A DNA stretch of 64,000 nucleotides from CAIKZZ01 sp035524595 (GCA_035524595.1 DATKOP010000044.1:27582-91581); one strand, 5' to 3'; positions 36,034 to 47,168 are shown, counted from the first letter of the stretch. The notes: a model not told the origin generated them from the letters alone. Translations and numbers: made by a program.

Positions 36034-37425
36034 ATGTCAGAAACGCAACCGAGGCTCGAACACGACAGCATGGGCGCCGTCGAGGTCCCGGCGGCGGCGC
36101 TGTGGGGCGCGCAGACCGAGCGCGCGCGCCGCAACTTCACGCTCAGCGGCCTCGTGCTGCCGGCGCGCTTCATCGAGGCGCTGGCGCTGACCAAGTGGGC
36201 CGCGGCCCGCGCCAACGCCGCGCTCGGCGGCCTCGAGCCGCGCCTCGCGGCGGCGATCGAGCGCGCCGCGCTCGCGATCGCCGGCGGTGCGCACGCCGAC
36301 GCCTTCCCGCTCGACGTGTTCCAGACGGGCTCGGGCACCAGCACCAACATGAACGTCAACGAGGTGATCGCGCACCTCGCCGGCCGCGAGCTCGGCACCG
36401 CGGTGCACCCCAACGACGACGTCAACCGGAGCCAGAGCAGCAACGACTGCATCCCGACCGCGATCCACGTCGCCGCCGCGCTCGGCCTCGAGCGCGAGCT
36501 CGAGCCCGCGCTCGCGCACCTCGCCGCGACCATCGCCGCCCGCGAGCGCGAGCTCGCCGGCGTCGTCAAGACCGGCCGCACCCACCTGATGGACGCGCTG
36601 CCGCTGACGCTCGGCCAGGAGCTGTCGGCCTGGCGCACGCAGGTCGAGGATGCGCGCGCGCGCCTCGCGGCGGTGCGGCCGCGCCTCTACCGGCTCGCGC
36701 AGGGCGCGACCGCGGTCGGCACCGGGCTCAACGCGCCGCCCGGCTTCGGCGCGCGGGTCGCCGCGGAGCTCGCGGCCCGCACGGGCCTCGCGTTCGTGCC
36801 GCACCCGAACCCGTTCGCGGCGCTCGCCGCGCAGGACGCGGCGGTCGAGTGCTCCGGCCAGCTGCGCGCGCTCGCGGTGGCGCTGACCAAGATCGCCAAC
36901 GACCTGCGCTGGATGAACTCCGGCCCGCTGGCCGGCCTCGGCGAGATCAGCCTGCCGGCGCTGCAGCCGGGCTCGTCGATCATGCCTGGCAAGGTGAACC
37001 CGGTGGCGCCGGAGGCGGTCGCGATGCTGGCCGCGCAGGTCGTCGGCCTCGACGCCGCGATCGCGCTCGCCGGCGCCTCCGGCAACTTCCAGCTGAACGT
37101 CATGCTGCCCTTGATCGCCTACGACCTGTGCGCCGAGATCACGCTGCTCGCGGGCGGCGCCCGGCTGCTCGCCGACGGCGCGATCGCCGGCTTCGTGGTC
37201 GACGCGGCCCGGCTCGCGGCGCCGCTCGCGCGCAACCCCATCCTGGTGACCGCGCTCAACGCGCTGATCGGCTACGAGGCCGGCGCCGCGATCGCCAAGG
37301 AGGCCTACGCGAGCGGCGCGCCGATCATCGAGGTCGCCGCGCGCCGCACCGGCATCGACCGCGCCGAGCTCGAGCGGCTGCTGGATCCCGCGCGCCTGAC
37401 GCGCGCCGCCGGCGGGCCGGGATGA
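36034..37425 (+). CDS. fumC: Class II fumarate hydratase
   Basis: An oxygen-stable, iron-free fumarase that hydrates fumarate to malate. The 463-residue protein has the signature GSSIMPGKVNP (GSS at 313-315), the GSGTSTNMNVNEV loop and HPNDDVNRSQSSND. It is divergent from purB with a 57-bp gap. TATAGC at 36018-36023 lies 10 nt before the ATG and no Shine-Dalgarno is seen, so its message may be nearly leaderless. Its TGA overlaps the ATG of the Nudix gene (ATGA). Confidence 0.96.
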   Translation: MSETQPRLEHDSMGAVEVPAAALWGAQTERARRNFTLSGLVLPARFIEALALTKWAAARANAALGGLEPRLAAAIERAALAIAGGAHADAFPLDVFQTGSGTSTNMNVNEVIAHLAGRELGTAVHPNDDVNRSQSSNDCIPTAIHVAAALGLERELEPALAHLAATIAARERELAGVVKTGRTHLMDALPLTLGQELSAWRTQVEDARARLAAVRPRLYRLAQGATAVGTGLNAPPGFGARVAAELAARTGLAFVPHPNPFAALAAQDAAVECSGQLRALAVALTKIANDLRWMNSGPLAGLGEISLPALQPGSSIMPGKVNPVAPEAVAMLAAQVVGLDAAIALAGASGNFQLNVMLPLIAYDLCAEITLLAGGARLLADGAIAGFVVDAARLAAPLARNPILVTALNALIGYEAGAAIAKEAYASGAPIIEVAARRTGIDRAELERLLDPARLTRAAGGPG

Positions 37426-38096
37426 GCGCCGCCGCGGACGCCGCCACCGCGCCGGCGGCGCTGCGCGCCCGGCTGCGCGCGCGCCTCGCCGGCACGCGAC
37501 CGAGCGGCCCGGGCGAGGGCACGCTCGCGGGCCTGCCGCGCGAGATCAGCGACCGCTACCGCCACCTCCTGCCGGCGGCGCTGACCAAGGCCGCGGTGCT
37601 GGTGCCGATCCTCGACCACGCCGACGGGCTGACCGTGCTCCTGACCGAGCGCGCGCCGGACCTCAGGCACCACCCCGGCCAGATCTCGTTCCCGGGCGGG
37701 CGCCTCGAGACGAGCGACGCGGGGCCGCTCGAGGCGGCGCTGCGCGAGACCGAGGAGGAGATCGGCCTGCCGCGCGGCGGCATCGAGGTGCTCGGCTTCC
37801 TGCCGGACCACCTGATCGTCACCGGCTACTCGATCACGCCGGTGGTCGCGCTGGTGGCGCCCGGCCGGCCGCTTCGGCTCGACCCGGTGGAGGTGGCGTC
37901 GGTGTTCGAGGTGCCGCTCGCGTTCCTGCTCGATCCGGCCAACCACCGCCTCAGGCGGCGCCCGGTCGGCGACGGCTTCATCGAGCTCTACGACATCCCC
38001 TTCGGCCAGCGCAACATCTGGGGTGCGACCGCCGGCATGCTGCTGACGCTGTGCCGGCTGCTGGCGCCGCCGCCGGCCGCGGAGACTCCGGCATGA
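37422..38096 (+). CDS. Nudix hydrolase, probable CoA pyrophosphatase (NudL-like)
   Basis: A 224-residue housecleaning enzyme. The Nudix box reads GGRLETSDAGPLEAALRETE followed by EEIGL, and the flanking LLTERAPDLRHHPGQISFPG is the extra motif of the CoA pyrophosphatase subgroup. It would split CoA or oxidised CoA to 4'-phosphopantetheine and 3',5'-ADP. Both ends overlap neighbours by ATGA, so fumC, this gene and mazG are translated as one coupled unit. Confidence 0.9.
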   Translation: MSAAADAATAPAALRARLRARLAGTRPSGPGEGTLAGLPREISDRYRHLLPAALTKAAVLVPILDHADGLTVLLTERAPDLRHHPGQISFPGGRLETSDAGPLEAALRETEEEIGLPRGGIEVLGFLPDHLIVTGYSITPVVALVAPGRPLRLDPVEVASVFEVPLAFLLDPANHRLRRRPVGDGFIELYDIPFGQRNIWGATAGMLLTLCRLLAPPPAAETPA

Positions 38097-38863
38097 AGGA
38101 GCTGCTCGAGATCATGGCTCGGCTCCGGGACCGCGAGCGCGGCTGCCCGTGGGACCTCGAGCAGACCTTCGCGACCATCGCGCCGTACACGATCGAGGAG
38201 GCCTACGAGGTGGCCGACGCGATCGAGCGTGGCGACCTCGGGGCGCTCGAGGAGGAGCTCGGCGACCTGCTGCTGCAGGTGGTGTTCCACGCCCAGATCG
38301 CTGACGAGCAGGGCGCCTTCGACTTCGAGCGGGTCGCGCGCGGCATCGCCGCGAAGCTGGTGCGGCGCCATCCGCACGTGTTCGGCGACGAGCGGCTCGC
38401 CGGCGCCGCGGCGCAGGCGGCGCGCTGGGAGGAGATCAAGGCCGCGGAGAAGGCCGCCGCGGGCCGGGAGGCGGGCCTGCTTGACGACGTGCCGCGCAAC
38501 CTGCCGGCGCTCAGCCGCGCCGTGAAGCTCGGCCGGCGCGCGGCGCGCATCGAGTTCGACTGGAAGGACGCCGCCGGCGCCCGCGCCAAGGTCGCCGAGG
38601 AGCTCGCGGAGCTCGACGCCGCGATCGCGGGCGGGCGGCCGGAGCGTGTCGGCCACGAGGTCGGTGACCTCTTGCTCGCGGTTGCGAACCTCGCGCGCCA
38701 CCTCGGCGTCGACGCGGAGGGGGCGCTGCGCGCCGCCAACCGCCGCTTCGAGTCGCGCTTCCGGCACGTCGAGGCGAGCGTCGCGGCGGGCGGCGGCCGC
38801 TCGGCCGAGGAGCTCGAGCGCTACTGGCAGGAGGCCAAGGCGGCCGAGCGCGGGCGCGGCTGA
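38093..38863 (+). CDS. mazG: Nucleoside triphosphate pyrophosphohydrolase MazG
   Basis: A 256-residue all-alpha pyrophosphatase that hydrolyses canonical and damaged NTPs. The first MazG domain has the metal motif EEAYEVADAIE with EELGDLLLQVVFHA. A second copy near the C-terminus has KVAEELAELDAAI and HEVGDLLLAVANLARH. The full two-domain length equals that of E. coli MazG. GGAG lies 8 nt before the ATG. It is grouped with a Nudix enzyme, a coherent nucleotide and cofactor housecleaning unit. Confidence 0.95.
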   Translation: MKELLEIMARLRDRERGCPWDLEQTFATIAPYTIEEAYEVADAIERGDLGALEEELGDLLLQVVFHAQIADEQGAFDFERVARGIAAKLVRRHPHVFGDERLAGAAAQAARWEEIKAAEKAAAGREAGLLDDVPRNLPALSRAVKLGRRAARIEFDWKDAAGARAKVAEELAELDAAIAGGRPERVGHEVGDLLLAVANLARHLGVDAEGALRAANRRFESRFRHVEASVAAGGGRSAEELERYWQEAKAAERGRG

Positions 38864-39020
38864 GGCCGGTTCAGCGCCCGTTCAGCGCCCGGGAGCGAGC
38901 CTCGCGGGGCGCCCGCAGTCCGGGCGCTGGCCCGTCCGGGCCCGCGGAGCCGTCATGCCGTACGCCGATCCCTGCCGCCACGCCGCCCCGCGCGCCGACG
39001 CGGGCCGCCCGGCGAGCCGC

Positions 39021-39026
39021 TAGACT
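39021..39026 (+). promoter_or_regulatory. Candidate -10 element for the PepSY-two-component operon
   Basis: TAGACT is followed by 6 nt (ctcgcc) and the ATG of the PepSY gene, with no Shine-Dalgarno sequence. Confidence 0.45.
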
Positions 39027-39032
39027 CTCGCC

Positions 39033-39341
39033 ATGCGCGCCCGACTGCCGTTGCCAGCGCTCGCCGCGGTCACGCTCGCGCTCGCACTCGCGCCACCGCC
39101 GCCGGCCGCGGCGTCCGGCAGCGAGCCGGCGCCGCCGCCCGGCGCCGAGCGGCGACCGGAGGCGGCGCTGCTGACGCTCGACGCGGCGGTCGAGCTCGTC
39201 AAGCGGCGCTACGAGGCGCGCGTGCTGCGCGCCGAGGAGGCGCACGAGGGCGAGGAGATCTACTACCGGATCCGCCTGCTCGCGGCCGACGGGCGGGTCT
39301 TCGACGTGCGGGTCAACGCCCGCACCGGCAGCCTGGAGTAG
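39033..39341 (+). CDS. Secreted PepSY domain protein
   Basis: A 102-residue periplasmic protein. A signal peptide (residues about 1-28, ending PPPAAASG) and a Pro-rich linker lead into one PepSY domain (LTLDAAVELVKRRYEARVLR, YYRIRLLAADGRVFDVRVNA, RTGSLE). PepSY domains are thought to inhibit or modulate proteases or sensors outside the membrane. It lies 2 bp before the response regulator of a PhoPQ-like pair, so a role in controlling the sensor kinase is likely but inferred. Confidence 0.88.
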   Translation: MRARLPLPALAAVTLALALAPPPPAAASGSEPAPPPGAERRPEAALLTLDAAVELVKRRYEARVLRAEEAHEGEEIYYRIRLLAADGRVFDVRVNARTGSLE

Positions 39342-39343
39342 CC

Positions 39344-40042
39344 GTGCGCATCTGCATCATCGAGGACGAGCCGGCGCTGCGCGAGCAGCTCGCCGCGGCG
39401 CTGCGCCGCGCGGGCCACACGGTCGACGCCGCCGCCGACGGCACCGAGGGGCTGTATGCGCTCAGGGAGTACCCGGCGGACCTCGCGATCGTCGACCTCG
39501 GGCTGCCCGGCATCGCCGGACTCGAGCTGATCCGCACCGCGCGCAAGGAAGGCCGGCGGCTGCCGATCCTGATCCTGACCGCGCGCGACCGCTGGCAGGA
39601 CAAGGTCGCCGGCCTCGAGGCCGGGGCCGACGACTACGTCACCAAGCCCTTCCAGGTGGAGGAGGTGCTGGCGCGCGTGCAGGCGCTGATCCGCCGCGCC
39701 GCTGGCCACGCGGATCCGGTGCTGAGCGCCGGGCCGATCGCGCTCGACACCCGCAGCCAGGCCGTGACCGTCGCCGGCCAGCCGATCGAGCTGACCTCCT
39801 TCGAGTACCGGCTGCTCGAGTACCTGATGCTGCACGCCGGCCAGGTGGTGTCGAAGGGCGAGCTGACCGACAAGCTCTACGAGCACGACGCCGAGCGCGA
39901 CAGCAACACCATCGAGGTGTTCGTCGGCCGCCTGCGCCGCAAGCTCGACCCCGACGACCGCTTCCGCCCGATCGAGACCTTGCGCGGCCGGGGCTACCGG
40001 CTGCAGCCGGAGGCGCCCGCCGCCGACCCCGCACGGGCATGA
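39344..40042 (+). CDS. OmpR/PhoP-family response regulator
   Basis: A 232-residue DNA-binding regulator. The receiver has acidic pocket EDE at 7-9, phospho-acceptor D51 in IVDLGLPG and the Lys in DDYVTKPF. The winged helix follows (ELTSFEYRLLEYLMLHAGQ, NTIEVFVGRLRRKLD, ETLRGRGYRL). It groups with PhoP/QseB/ColR-type regulators. GTG 39344 directly follows the PepSY stop, and its TGA overlaps the kinase ATG (ATGA). Confidence 0.93.
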   Translation: MRICIIEDEPALREQLAAALRRAGHTVDAAADGTEGLYALREYPADLAIVDLGLPGIAGLELIRTARKEGRRLPILILTARDRWQDKVAGLEAGADDYVTKPFQVEEVLARVQALIRRAAGHADPVLSAGPIALDTRSQAVTVAGQPIELTSFEYRLLEYLMLHAGQVVSKGELTDKLYEHDAERDSNTIEVFVGRLRRKLDPDDRFRPIETLRGRGYRLQPEAPAADPARA

Positions 40043-41397
40043 AGTCGCTCGGGGCCCGGCTGGTCGTCACGCTGTCCGCGTTGTTGGTAGTGGGTTTCGG
40101 GCTGACGATCGCCGCGCTCGACTTCTCGTTCCGCGGCCTCGCCGAGCGCGCGCGCCGCGACGTGCTCGAGGCCGACGTCGACGCGCTGATCGCGGCCGCC
40201 GAGTTCGACCGCCAGGGGCGGCTCGCGCCGGACGAGCAGCAGCTGTCGGAGCCGCGGCTGAAGACGCCGGGCTCGGGGCTGGTGGCGCTGGTTCGCGCCC
40301 GGCGCGGCGGCGAGAGCTGGCGCTCGGCCTCCGCGGTCGGCCTGACGCTCAGGGTGGACGATGACCTCAGGCCCGGCGAGCGGCGCGCACGGCGCCTCAC
40401 GGCGCCCGACGGCACGCGCTTCCTGGCGTTCTCGCTCGGCGTCGCCTGGGAGAGCTCGCGCGGCAAGAGCCGCGAGTACGTGTTCACGGCGGCCGAGAAC
40501 CTCGAGCCCTACTACTCGCAGCTGTATCGCTTCCGGGTCGAGCTGCTGGCCGGGTTCGTGGCCTTCACCGCGGTGCTGCTGCTCGGGGTCGTGCTCAGCC
40601 TCAGGCACCTGTTGCGGCCGCTCAGGCGCATCGAGTCCGAGATCGCCGAGATCGAGGCCGGCCGGCGCGAGCGCCTCGGCGATCACTGGCCGCGCGAGCT
40701 GGTCGGCGTCGCGCACAGCCTGAACGCGCTCCTGCGCGTCGAGCACGAGCGCCTCGCCCGCTACCGCAACACGGTCGGCAACCTCGCGCACAGCCTGAAG
40801 ACGCCGCTGTCGGTGATGCGCGGCGCGCTCGGCGCCGGCGCCGCCCCCGACCGCGCGCTCATCGAGGCGCAGCTCGACCGCATGCAGGACATCGTCCGCC
40901 ACCAGCTCGACCGCGCCGCCGCCGCGGCGCCGGTGGTCGGCACGCACGCGCGGCCGGTGGCGCCGCTGCTGGCCGAGCTGGCCGCGGCGCTCGGCAAGGT
41001 GCACGCCGGCCGCGGCCTCGCGATCACGGTCGAGGCGGCGGCCGAGCTCGGCTACCCGATCGAGCGCGGCGACCTCCTCGAGCTCGCCGGCAACCTCGCC
41101 GACAACGCCTGCAAGTGGGCGCGCCGCGCGGTGGTCATCGCGGCCGGCGAGTGGGCGCGCGCCGACTGGCGCCGCCCCGGGCTCGTGCTCACGGTCAGCG
41201 ACGACGGCCCCGGCATCCCGGCCGAGGCCCGCGCGCGGGTGCGCGGCCGCGGCGTGCGGCTCGACGAGCGGGTGCCGGGGCAGGGGCTCGGGCTCGCGAT
41301 GGTCGACGAGATCGTCAAGGCCTACGGCGGCGAGTTCGAGCTCGGCGAGAGCGCGGCCGGCGGGCTCGCCGCGATCGTGCGGCTGCCGGGCGCCTGA
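40039..41397 (+). CDS. PhoQ-like sensor histidine kinase
   Basis: A 452-residue membrane kinase paired with the preceding regulator. Helices lie at about 8-28 and 168-188 and enclose a periplasmic sensor of about 140 residues. Then come a HAMP-like stretch, the phospho-acceptor H251 in NLAHSLKTPLSV and an ATPase domain (NLADNACKWARR, DDGPGIP, GQGLGLAMVDEI). The HSLKTPL form of the H-box is that of PhoQ. The ligand is not evident. Confidence 0.93.
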   Translation: MKSLGARLVVTLSALLVVGFGLTIAALDFSFRGLAERARRDVLEADVDALIAAAEFDRQGRLAPDEQQLSEPRLKTPGSGLVALVRARRGGESWRSASAVGLTLRVDDDLRPGERRARRLTAPDGTRFLAFSLGVAWESSRGKSREYVFTAAENLEPYYSQLYRFRVELLAGFVAFTAVLLLGVVLSLRHLLRPLRRIESEIAEIEAGRRERLGDHWPRELVGVAHSLNALLRVEHERLARYRNTVGNLAHSLKTPLSVMRGALGAGAAPDRALIEAQLDRMQDIVRHQLDRAAAAAPVVGTHARPVAPLLAELAAALGKVHAGRGLAITVEAAAELGYPIERGDLLELAGNLADNACKWARRAVVIAAGEWARADWRRPGLVLTVSDDGPGIPAEARARVRGRGVRLDERVPGQGLGLAMVDEIVKAYGGEFELGESAAGGLAAIVRLPGA

Positions 41398-41398
41398 G

Positions 41399-44300
41399 GT
41401 GCGCCCCGCGCGGCCGCTGCCGCCCGTCAGCTACCCGGCCGAGCTGCCGATCGCCGCGCGCCGCGACGAGATCGTCGCCGCGCTGCGCGCGCACCGGGTG
41501 CTGGTGGTCTGCGGCGAGACGGGCTCGGGCAAGACCACGCAGCTGCCGAAGATGCTGCTCGAGGCCGGCGCGCTGCGCGCGGGCCTCATCGGCCACACCC
41601 AGCCGCGGCGGATCGCGGCGCGCGCGGTCGCGGCGCGGCTCGCGGCCGAGCTGCCGGCGGCGCCGCCGGGCTTCGTCGGCTACAAGGTGCGCTTCAGCGA
41701 CGGCACCGCGCCCGCGACCGCGATCAAGGTCATGACCGACGGCATCCTGCTCGCCGAGGCGCGCACCGACCGCGAGCTCAGGCGCTACGACGCGCTGATC
41801 ATCGACGAGGCGCACGAGCGCAGCCTCAACATCGACTTCCTGCTGGGCCTTCTCAAGCGGCTGCTGCCGCGACGGCCCGAGCTCAAGCTCGTGATCACCT
41901 CGGCCACCATCGACCCGGCGCGCTTCGCCGACTACTTCGGCGGCGCGCCGGTCATCGAGGTGTCCGGCCGCGGCTACCCGGTCGAGACCCGCTACCGGCC
42001 GCTCGCCGCCGACGCCGACGACCCGGTCGACCCGGGCCTGACCGCCGGCATCCTCGCGGCGCTCGAGGAGATCGCGACCGAGCCGGGCGGCATCGGCGAC
42101 GGCGACGTGCTGGTGTTCCTGCCGGGGGAGCGCGAGATCCGCGAGGCCGCCGAGGCCATCGAGCAGGCGTACGGCACGCGCCTCGCGGTGCTGCCGCTCT
42201 ACTCGCGGCTCGCCTGGAGCGACCAGCAGCGGGTGTTCGAGCGGCGCGGCACGCGACGCGTCGTGCTCGCGACCAACGTCGCCGAGACCTCGCTGACGGT
42301 GCCCGGCATCCGCGCCGTGATCGACTCGGGCCTCGCGCGGCTCGCGCACTACAGCGCGCGCGCCAAGATCCTGCGCCTGCCGATCGAGCCCGTGTCGCAG
42401 GCGAGCGCGCGCCAGCGCGCCGGCCGCTGCGGGCGGGTCGGCGCCGGGCTCTGCATCCGGCTCTACGGCGCGGACGACCACGACGCGCGCGCGCCGTTCA
42501 CGCCGCCGGAGGTGCTGCGCACCAACCTCGCGAACGTGATCCTGCAGATGGAGGTGCTCGGGCTCGGCAGCCCCGCCGAGTTCCCGTTCCTCGATCCGCC
42601 CGACACGCGCCTCGTCAACGACGGCTACCGGCTGCTGCAGGAGCTGGAGGCGGTGGACGGCGAGCAGCGCGTCACGGCGGCCGGCCGGCAGATGGCGCGG
42701 CTGCCGGTCGACCCGCGGCTCGCGCGCATGCTGGTCGCGGCGACCCGCCACGGCGCCCTCAAGGAGACGCTGACGCTGACCGCGGCGCTCTCGATCCAGG
42801 ACCCGCGCGAGCGCCCGGCCGAGCGGCTCGCGGCCGCCGACGCCGCGCACGCCGAGGGCGCCGACCCGCGCTCCGACTTCATGACGCTGCTCGCGCTCTG
42901 GGGCCGCTACCAGGAGGCGCGCGCGACGCGCTCGCGCAGCGCGCTGCGGCGCTGGTGCGCGGCGGCGTTCCTGTCGGCGGCGCGCATGCGCGAGTGGGAG
43001 GACCTCGAGTCGCAGCTCGCGACCATCGCCGAGGAACTCGGCTGGCGGCCGAACGCGGCGCCGGCGCCGGCGGAGGCCGTGCACCGCGCGCTGCTCGCCG
43101 GGCTCCTCGGCCAGATCGGCGAGAAGACCGAGCGCGGCGACTACCTCGGGCCGCGCGGCCGCCGCTTCCTGATCGCGCCCGGCACGCCGCTCAGGAACCG
43201 CGCGCCGCGCTGGCTGATGGCGGCGCAGATCGTCGAGACGCAGCGCGTCTACGCGCGCACCGTCGCCGCCATCGAGCCCGCGTGGATCGAGGCGGCCGCC
43301 GCTCACCTGGTGCGCCGCGACTACGCGGAGCCGGAGTGGGACGCGACCCGCGGCATCGTCAGCGCGCGCGAGAGCGTGACCCTGTGGGGGCTGACCCTCG
43401 CCGCCGGGCGGCGCGTCAACTACGGCGCCGTCGCCCCCGCGGCGGCGCGCGAGATCTTCGTGCGCGAGGCGCTGGTGCACGGCCGCACGCGGCTCAAGGC
43501 GCGCTTCCTCGGGCACAACGCCGCGCTCAAGGACGAGATCCGCGCCGAGGAGGCGGCGCTGCGGCGCCGCACGCTGCTGATCGACGAGAGCGAGGAGGCG
43601 GCGCTCTACCTCGCGCGCCTGCCGGCGGGCGTCTGCTCGCTGGCCGCCTTCGAGCGCTGGCGAGGCGAGGCGGAGCGCAGCGCGCCGCAGCTCCTGTGGC
43701 TCTCGCGCGCGGAGCTGCGCCGTGCCGGCGAGCCGCCGCTCGACCGGGCGCGCTTCCCGGCCGCGCTCGAGATCGCCGGCAACCGGCTGCCGCTCGAGTA
43801 CCGCTTCGACCCCGAGTCGCCGGCGGACGGTGCGACCCTGCTCGTGCCGGAACCGCTGCTCGCGCGGCTCGCGGCCGGCGAGCTCGACTGGGGAGTCCCG
43901 GGCTGGCTCGAGGAGAAGCTGACGGCGCTGATCCGCGGGCTGCCGAAGGCGGCCCGCCGCAGGCTCGTGCCGGCGCCGGACGTGGCGCGGCGCTGCCTCG
44001 CGGCGCTCGGCACGGCGGGCGCGCGGCCGTTGCTGCCCGCGGTGGCCGAGTTCCTGACGCGCGAGGGCGGCGAGGCGGTCAGCGCCGAGGCGCTCGCCGC
44101 GGTCGCGCTGCCGCCGTACCTGAGCCTGAACCTCAGGGTGCTCGACGCCGACGGCCGCACGGTCGCCGAGGGCCGCGATCCCGCGGCGCTGCGGCGCGCG
44201 CGGCGCGGCGCGCGCCCGCCGCCGCCTTCGGCGGCCGACCCGTGGCGGCGCGACGAGGTGCGGCGCTTCGACTTCGGCGTGCTGCCGGAGACGGTGCGCG

Positions 44301-45130
44301 TCGAGCGCCAGGGCGTGACGCTCGACCTCCACCCGGCGCTTCGCGACTGCGGCACGCACGCCGCGCTCTCGCTCGAGGCCGACGCCGCCGCGGCCGCGGC
44401 GATCACGCGCCGGGGCCTCCTGAGGCTGCTCGCGCTCGAGCTCGCGCAGCCGCTGCGGCACGCGGAGAAGCTGCTCGGCGCCGACCGCGAGCTGCTGCTG
44501 CTGCACCAGCCGGTCGGGCCGGCGGCGCCGTTCGTGCGCGCCCTCGCCGAGCGCGCGCTCGAGCGCGCCTGCCTGCCCGAGCCCGTGGCCGCGCCGCGCG
44601 ACGCCGCCGCCTTCGCCGCCGCCGCCGAGCGCGGCCGGCCGGTGCTGGTGGCGGCCGCCGAGCGCCTCGCCGGCACCGTCAAGGCCGCGCTGGCCGAGGC
44701 GCGCCTCGTGCGCGGCGCGCTCGCAGCGCTGCCGGCGGGGCTCGACGCGGTGCGGGTCGCGGACCTCAGGGACGAGTTCGCGACGCTCCTCTACCCGGGC
44801 TTCGTGGCCGCGACCCCGGATCCCTGGCTGGACGGGCTCGGGCGCTACCTGAAGGCGCTCGGGCGCCGCGCCGCGAAGCTCGGCGAGCCACGCCGCGCGG
44901 TCGCCGAGGCGCAGGCCGAGTACCAGGCGGCGCGGCGCCGCTACGCCGCGCTCGGCGCGCGGCTCGAGCCCGGCGAGCCGTGGCCCGCGCCGCTCGCCGA
45001 GCTCGGCTGGCTGCTGAGGGAGTACGGCGTGCAGCTCTTCGCCCAGGAGCTGCGCACGCGGGTGCCGGTCTCGGCCAAGCGCATCGCCGAGGCGTTCGCG
45101 GCGGCGGAGGGCGCGCTCGCCGCGCGCTGA
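41399..45130 (+). CDS. hrpA: ATP-dependent RNA helicase HrpA
   Basis: A 1243-residue DEAH-box helicase acting on mRNA and ribosomes. Walker A GETGSGKTTQ begins at residue 39, DEAH lies at 136-139 (IIDEAHERSLNIDF), followed by SAT (VITSATIDPARF) and motif VI QRAGRCGRVGAG. The HA2/OB region and the long C-terminal DUF3418 region complete the HrpA length class. GTG 41399 begins 1 bp after the kinase stop with no room for a separate promoter, so it probably depends on read-through from the two-component operon. Confidence 0.95.
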   Translation: MRPARPLPPVSYPAELPIAARRDEIVAALRAHRVLVVCGETGSGKTTQLPKMLLEAGALRAGLIGHTQPRRIAARAVAARLAAELPAAPPGFVGYKVRFSDGTAPATAIKVMTDGILLAEARTDRELRRYDALIIDEAHERSLNIDFLLGLLKRLLPRRPELKLVITSATIDPARFADYFGGAPVIEVSGRGYPVETRYRPLAADADDPVDPGLTAGILAALEEIATEPGGIGDGDVLVFLPGEREIREAAEAIEQAYGTRLAVLPLYSRLAWSDQQRVFERRGTRRVVLATNVAETSLTVPGIRAVIDSGLARLAHYSARAKILRLPIEPVSQASARQRAGRCGRVGAGLCIRLYGADDHDARAPFTPPEVLRTNLANVILQMEVLGLGSPAEFPFLDPPDTRLVNDGYRLLQELEAVDGEQRVTAAGRQMARLPVDPRLARMLVAATRHGALKETLTLTAALSIQDPRERPAERLAAADAAHAEGADPRSDFMTLLALWGRYQEARATRSRSALRRWCAAAFLSAARMREWEDLESQLATIAEELGWRPNAAPAPAEAVHRALLAGLLGQIGEKTERGDYLGPRGRRFLIAPGTPLRNRAPRWLMAAQIVETQRVYARTVAAIEPAWIEAAAAHLVRRDYAEPEWDATRGIVSARESVTLWGLTLAAGRRVNYGAVAPAAAREIFVREALVHGRTRLKARFLGHNAALKDEIRAEEAALRRRTLLIDESEEAALYLARLPAGVCSLAAFERWRGEAERSAPQLLWLSRAELRRAGEPPLDRARFPAALEIAGNRLPLEYRFDPESPADGATLLVPEPLLARLAAGELDWGVPGWLEEKLTALIRGLPKAARRRLVPAPDVARRCLAALGTAGARPLLPAVAEFLTREGGEAVSAEALAAVALPPYLSLNLRVLDADGRTVAEGRDPAALRRARRGARPPPPSAADPWRRDEVRRFDFGVLPETVRVERQGVTLDLHPALRDCGTHAALSLEADAAAAAAITRRGLLRLLALELAQPLRHAEKLLGADRELLLLHQPVGPAAPFVRALAERALERACLPEPVAAPRDAAAFAAAAERGRPVLVAAAERLAGTVKAALAEARLVRGALAALPAGLDAVRVADLRDEFATLLYPGFVAATPDPWLDGLGRYLKALGRRAAKLGEPRRAVAEAQAEYQAARRRYAALGARLEPGEPWPAPLAELGWLLREYGVQLFAQELRTRVPVSAKRIAEAFAAAEGALAAR

Positions 45131-45138
45131 GCGGCTTA

Positions 45139-45174
45139 TTGCACTGCAATGAGCCCGGCCGGGGATGCTAGGAT
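45139..45174 (+). promoter_or_regulatory. Palindrome and -10 element before the DAHP synthase gene
   Basis: TTGCACTGCAA at 45139-45149 is a perfect 11-bp palindrome. TAGGAT at 45169-45174 is followed by 6 nt and the ATG, again the leaderless spacing. The palindrome sits where a -35 or an operator would lie and does not match the known TyrR or TrpR boxes. Confidence 0.5.
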
Positions 45175-45180
45175 CGGCGC

Positions 45181-46533
<1,353 letters not shown>

Positions 46534-47139
46534 GGCTGGCGAGCGCGGCCCTAAGCGCCTCGAGCTCCGCGGCGCTCGCCGCGCGCAGCTCCCCGGGCGC
46601 GAGCCCGGCCACCGAGAGCGGCCCGACGGCGGCCCGCACCAGGCGCAGCGTCGGCAGGCCCACCGCCGCGGTCATGCGCCGCACCTGGCGATTGCGGCCC
46701 TCGCGCAACCTGAGCTCGAGCCAGGCGGTCGGGATCCGCGCCCGGTAGCGGATCGGCGGCTCGCGGCTCCAGAGCCCGGCCGGCGGATCGATGCGCCGCG
46801 CGCCGGCCGGCCGGGTCCGGCCGTCGGGGAGCGCAACGCCGGCCGCGAGCCGCGCCACTTGATCGGCCGACGGCTCGCCCTCAACTTGGGCCCAATAGGT
46901 CTTCTCGAGCGCGTGCCGGGGATCGGTGATGCCGGCCTGCAGCCGGCCGTCGTCGGTCAGGAGCAGCAGCCCCTCGCTGTCGTAGTCGAGGCGCCCGGCG
47001 GGGTAGACGCCGGGCACCGGCACGTGGTCCGCGAGCGTCGGGCGGTCGTCCGACCGCGTGAACCGGGTCAGCACCCGGTAGGGCTTGTTGAGCAGGTAAA
47101 GGCGCATCCGTTGCGGCAGATCCTAACCAAGCGGACGGA

Positions 47140-47168
47140 TTGCCGTGGGAGGGTCGCACCGCTACTAT
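47140..47168 (+). promoter_or_regulatory. Sigma-70-type promoter of the aceBA operon
   Basis: TTGCCG (47140-47145) and TACTAT (47163-47168) are separated by 17 bp, a good sigma-70 match. A leader of about 42 nt follows, with GAGGGGG just before the aceB GTG. Confidence 0.65.
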
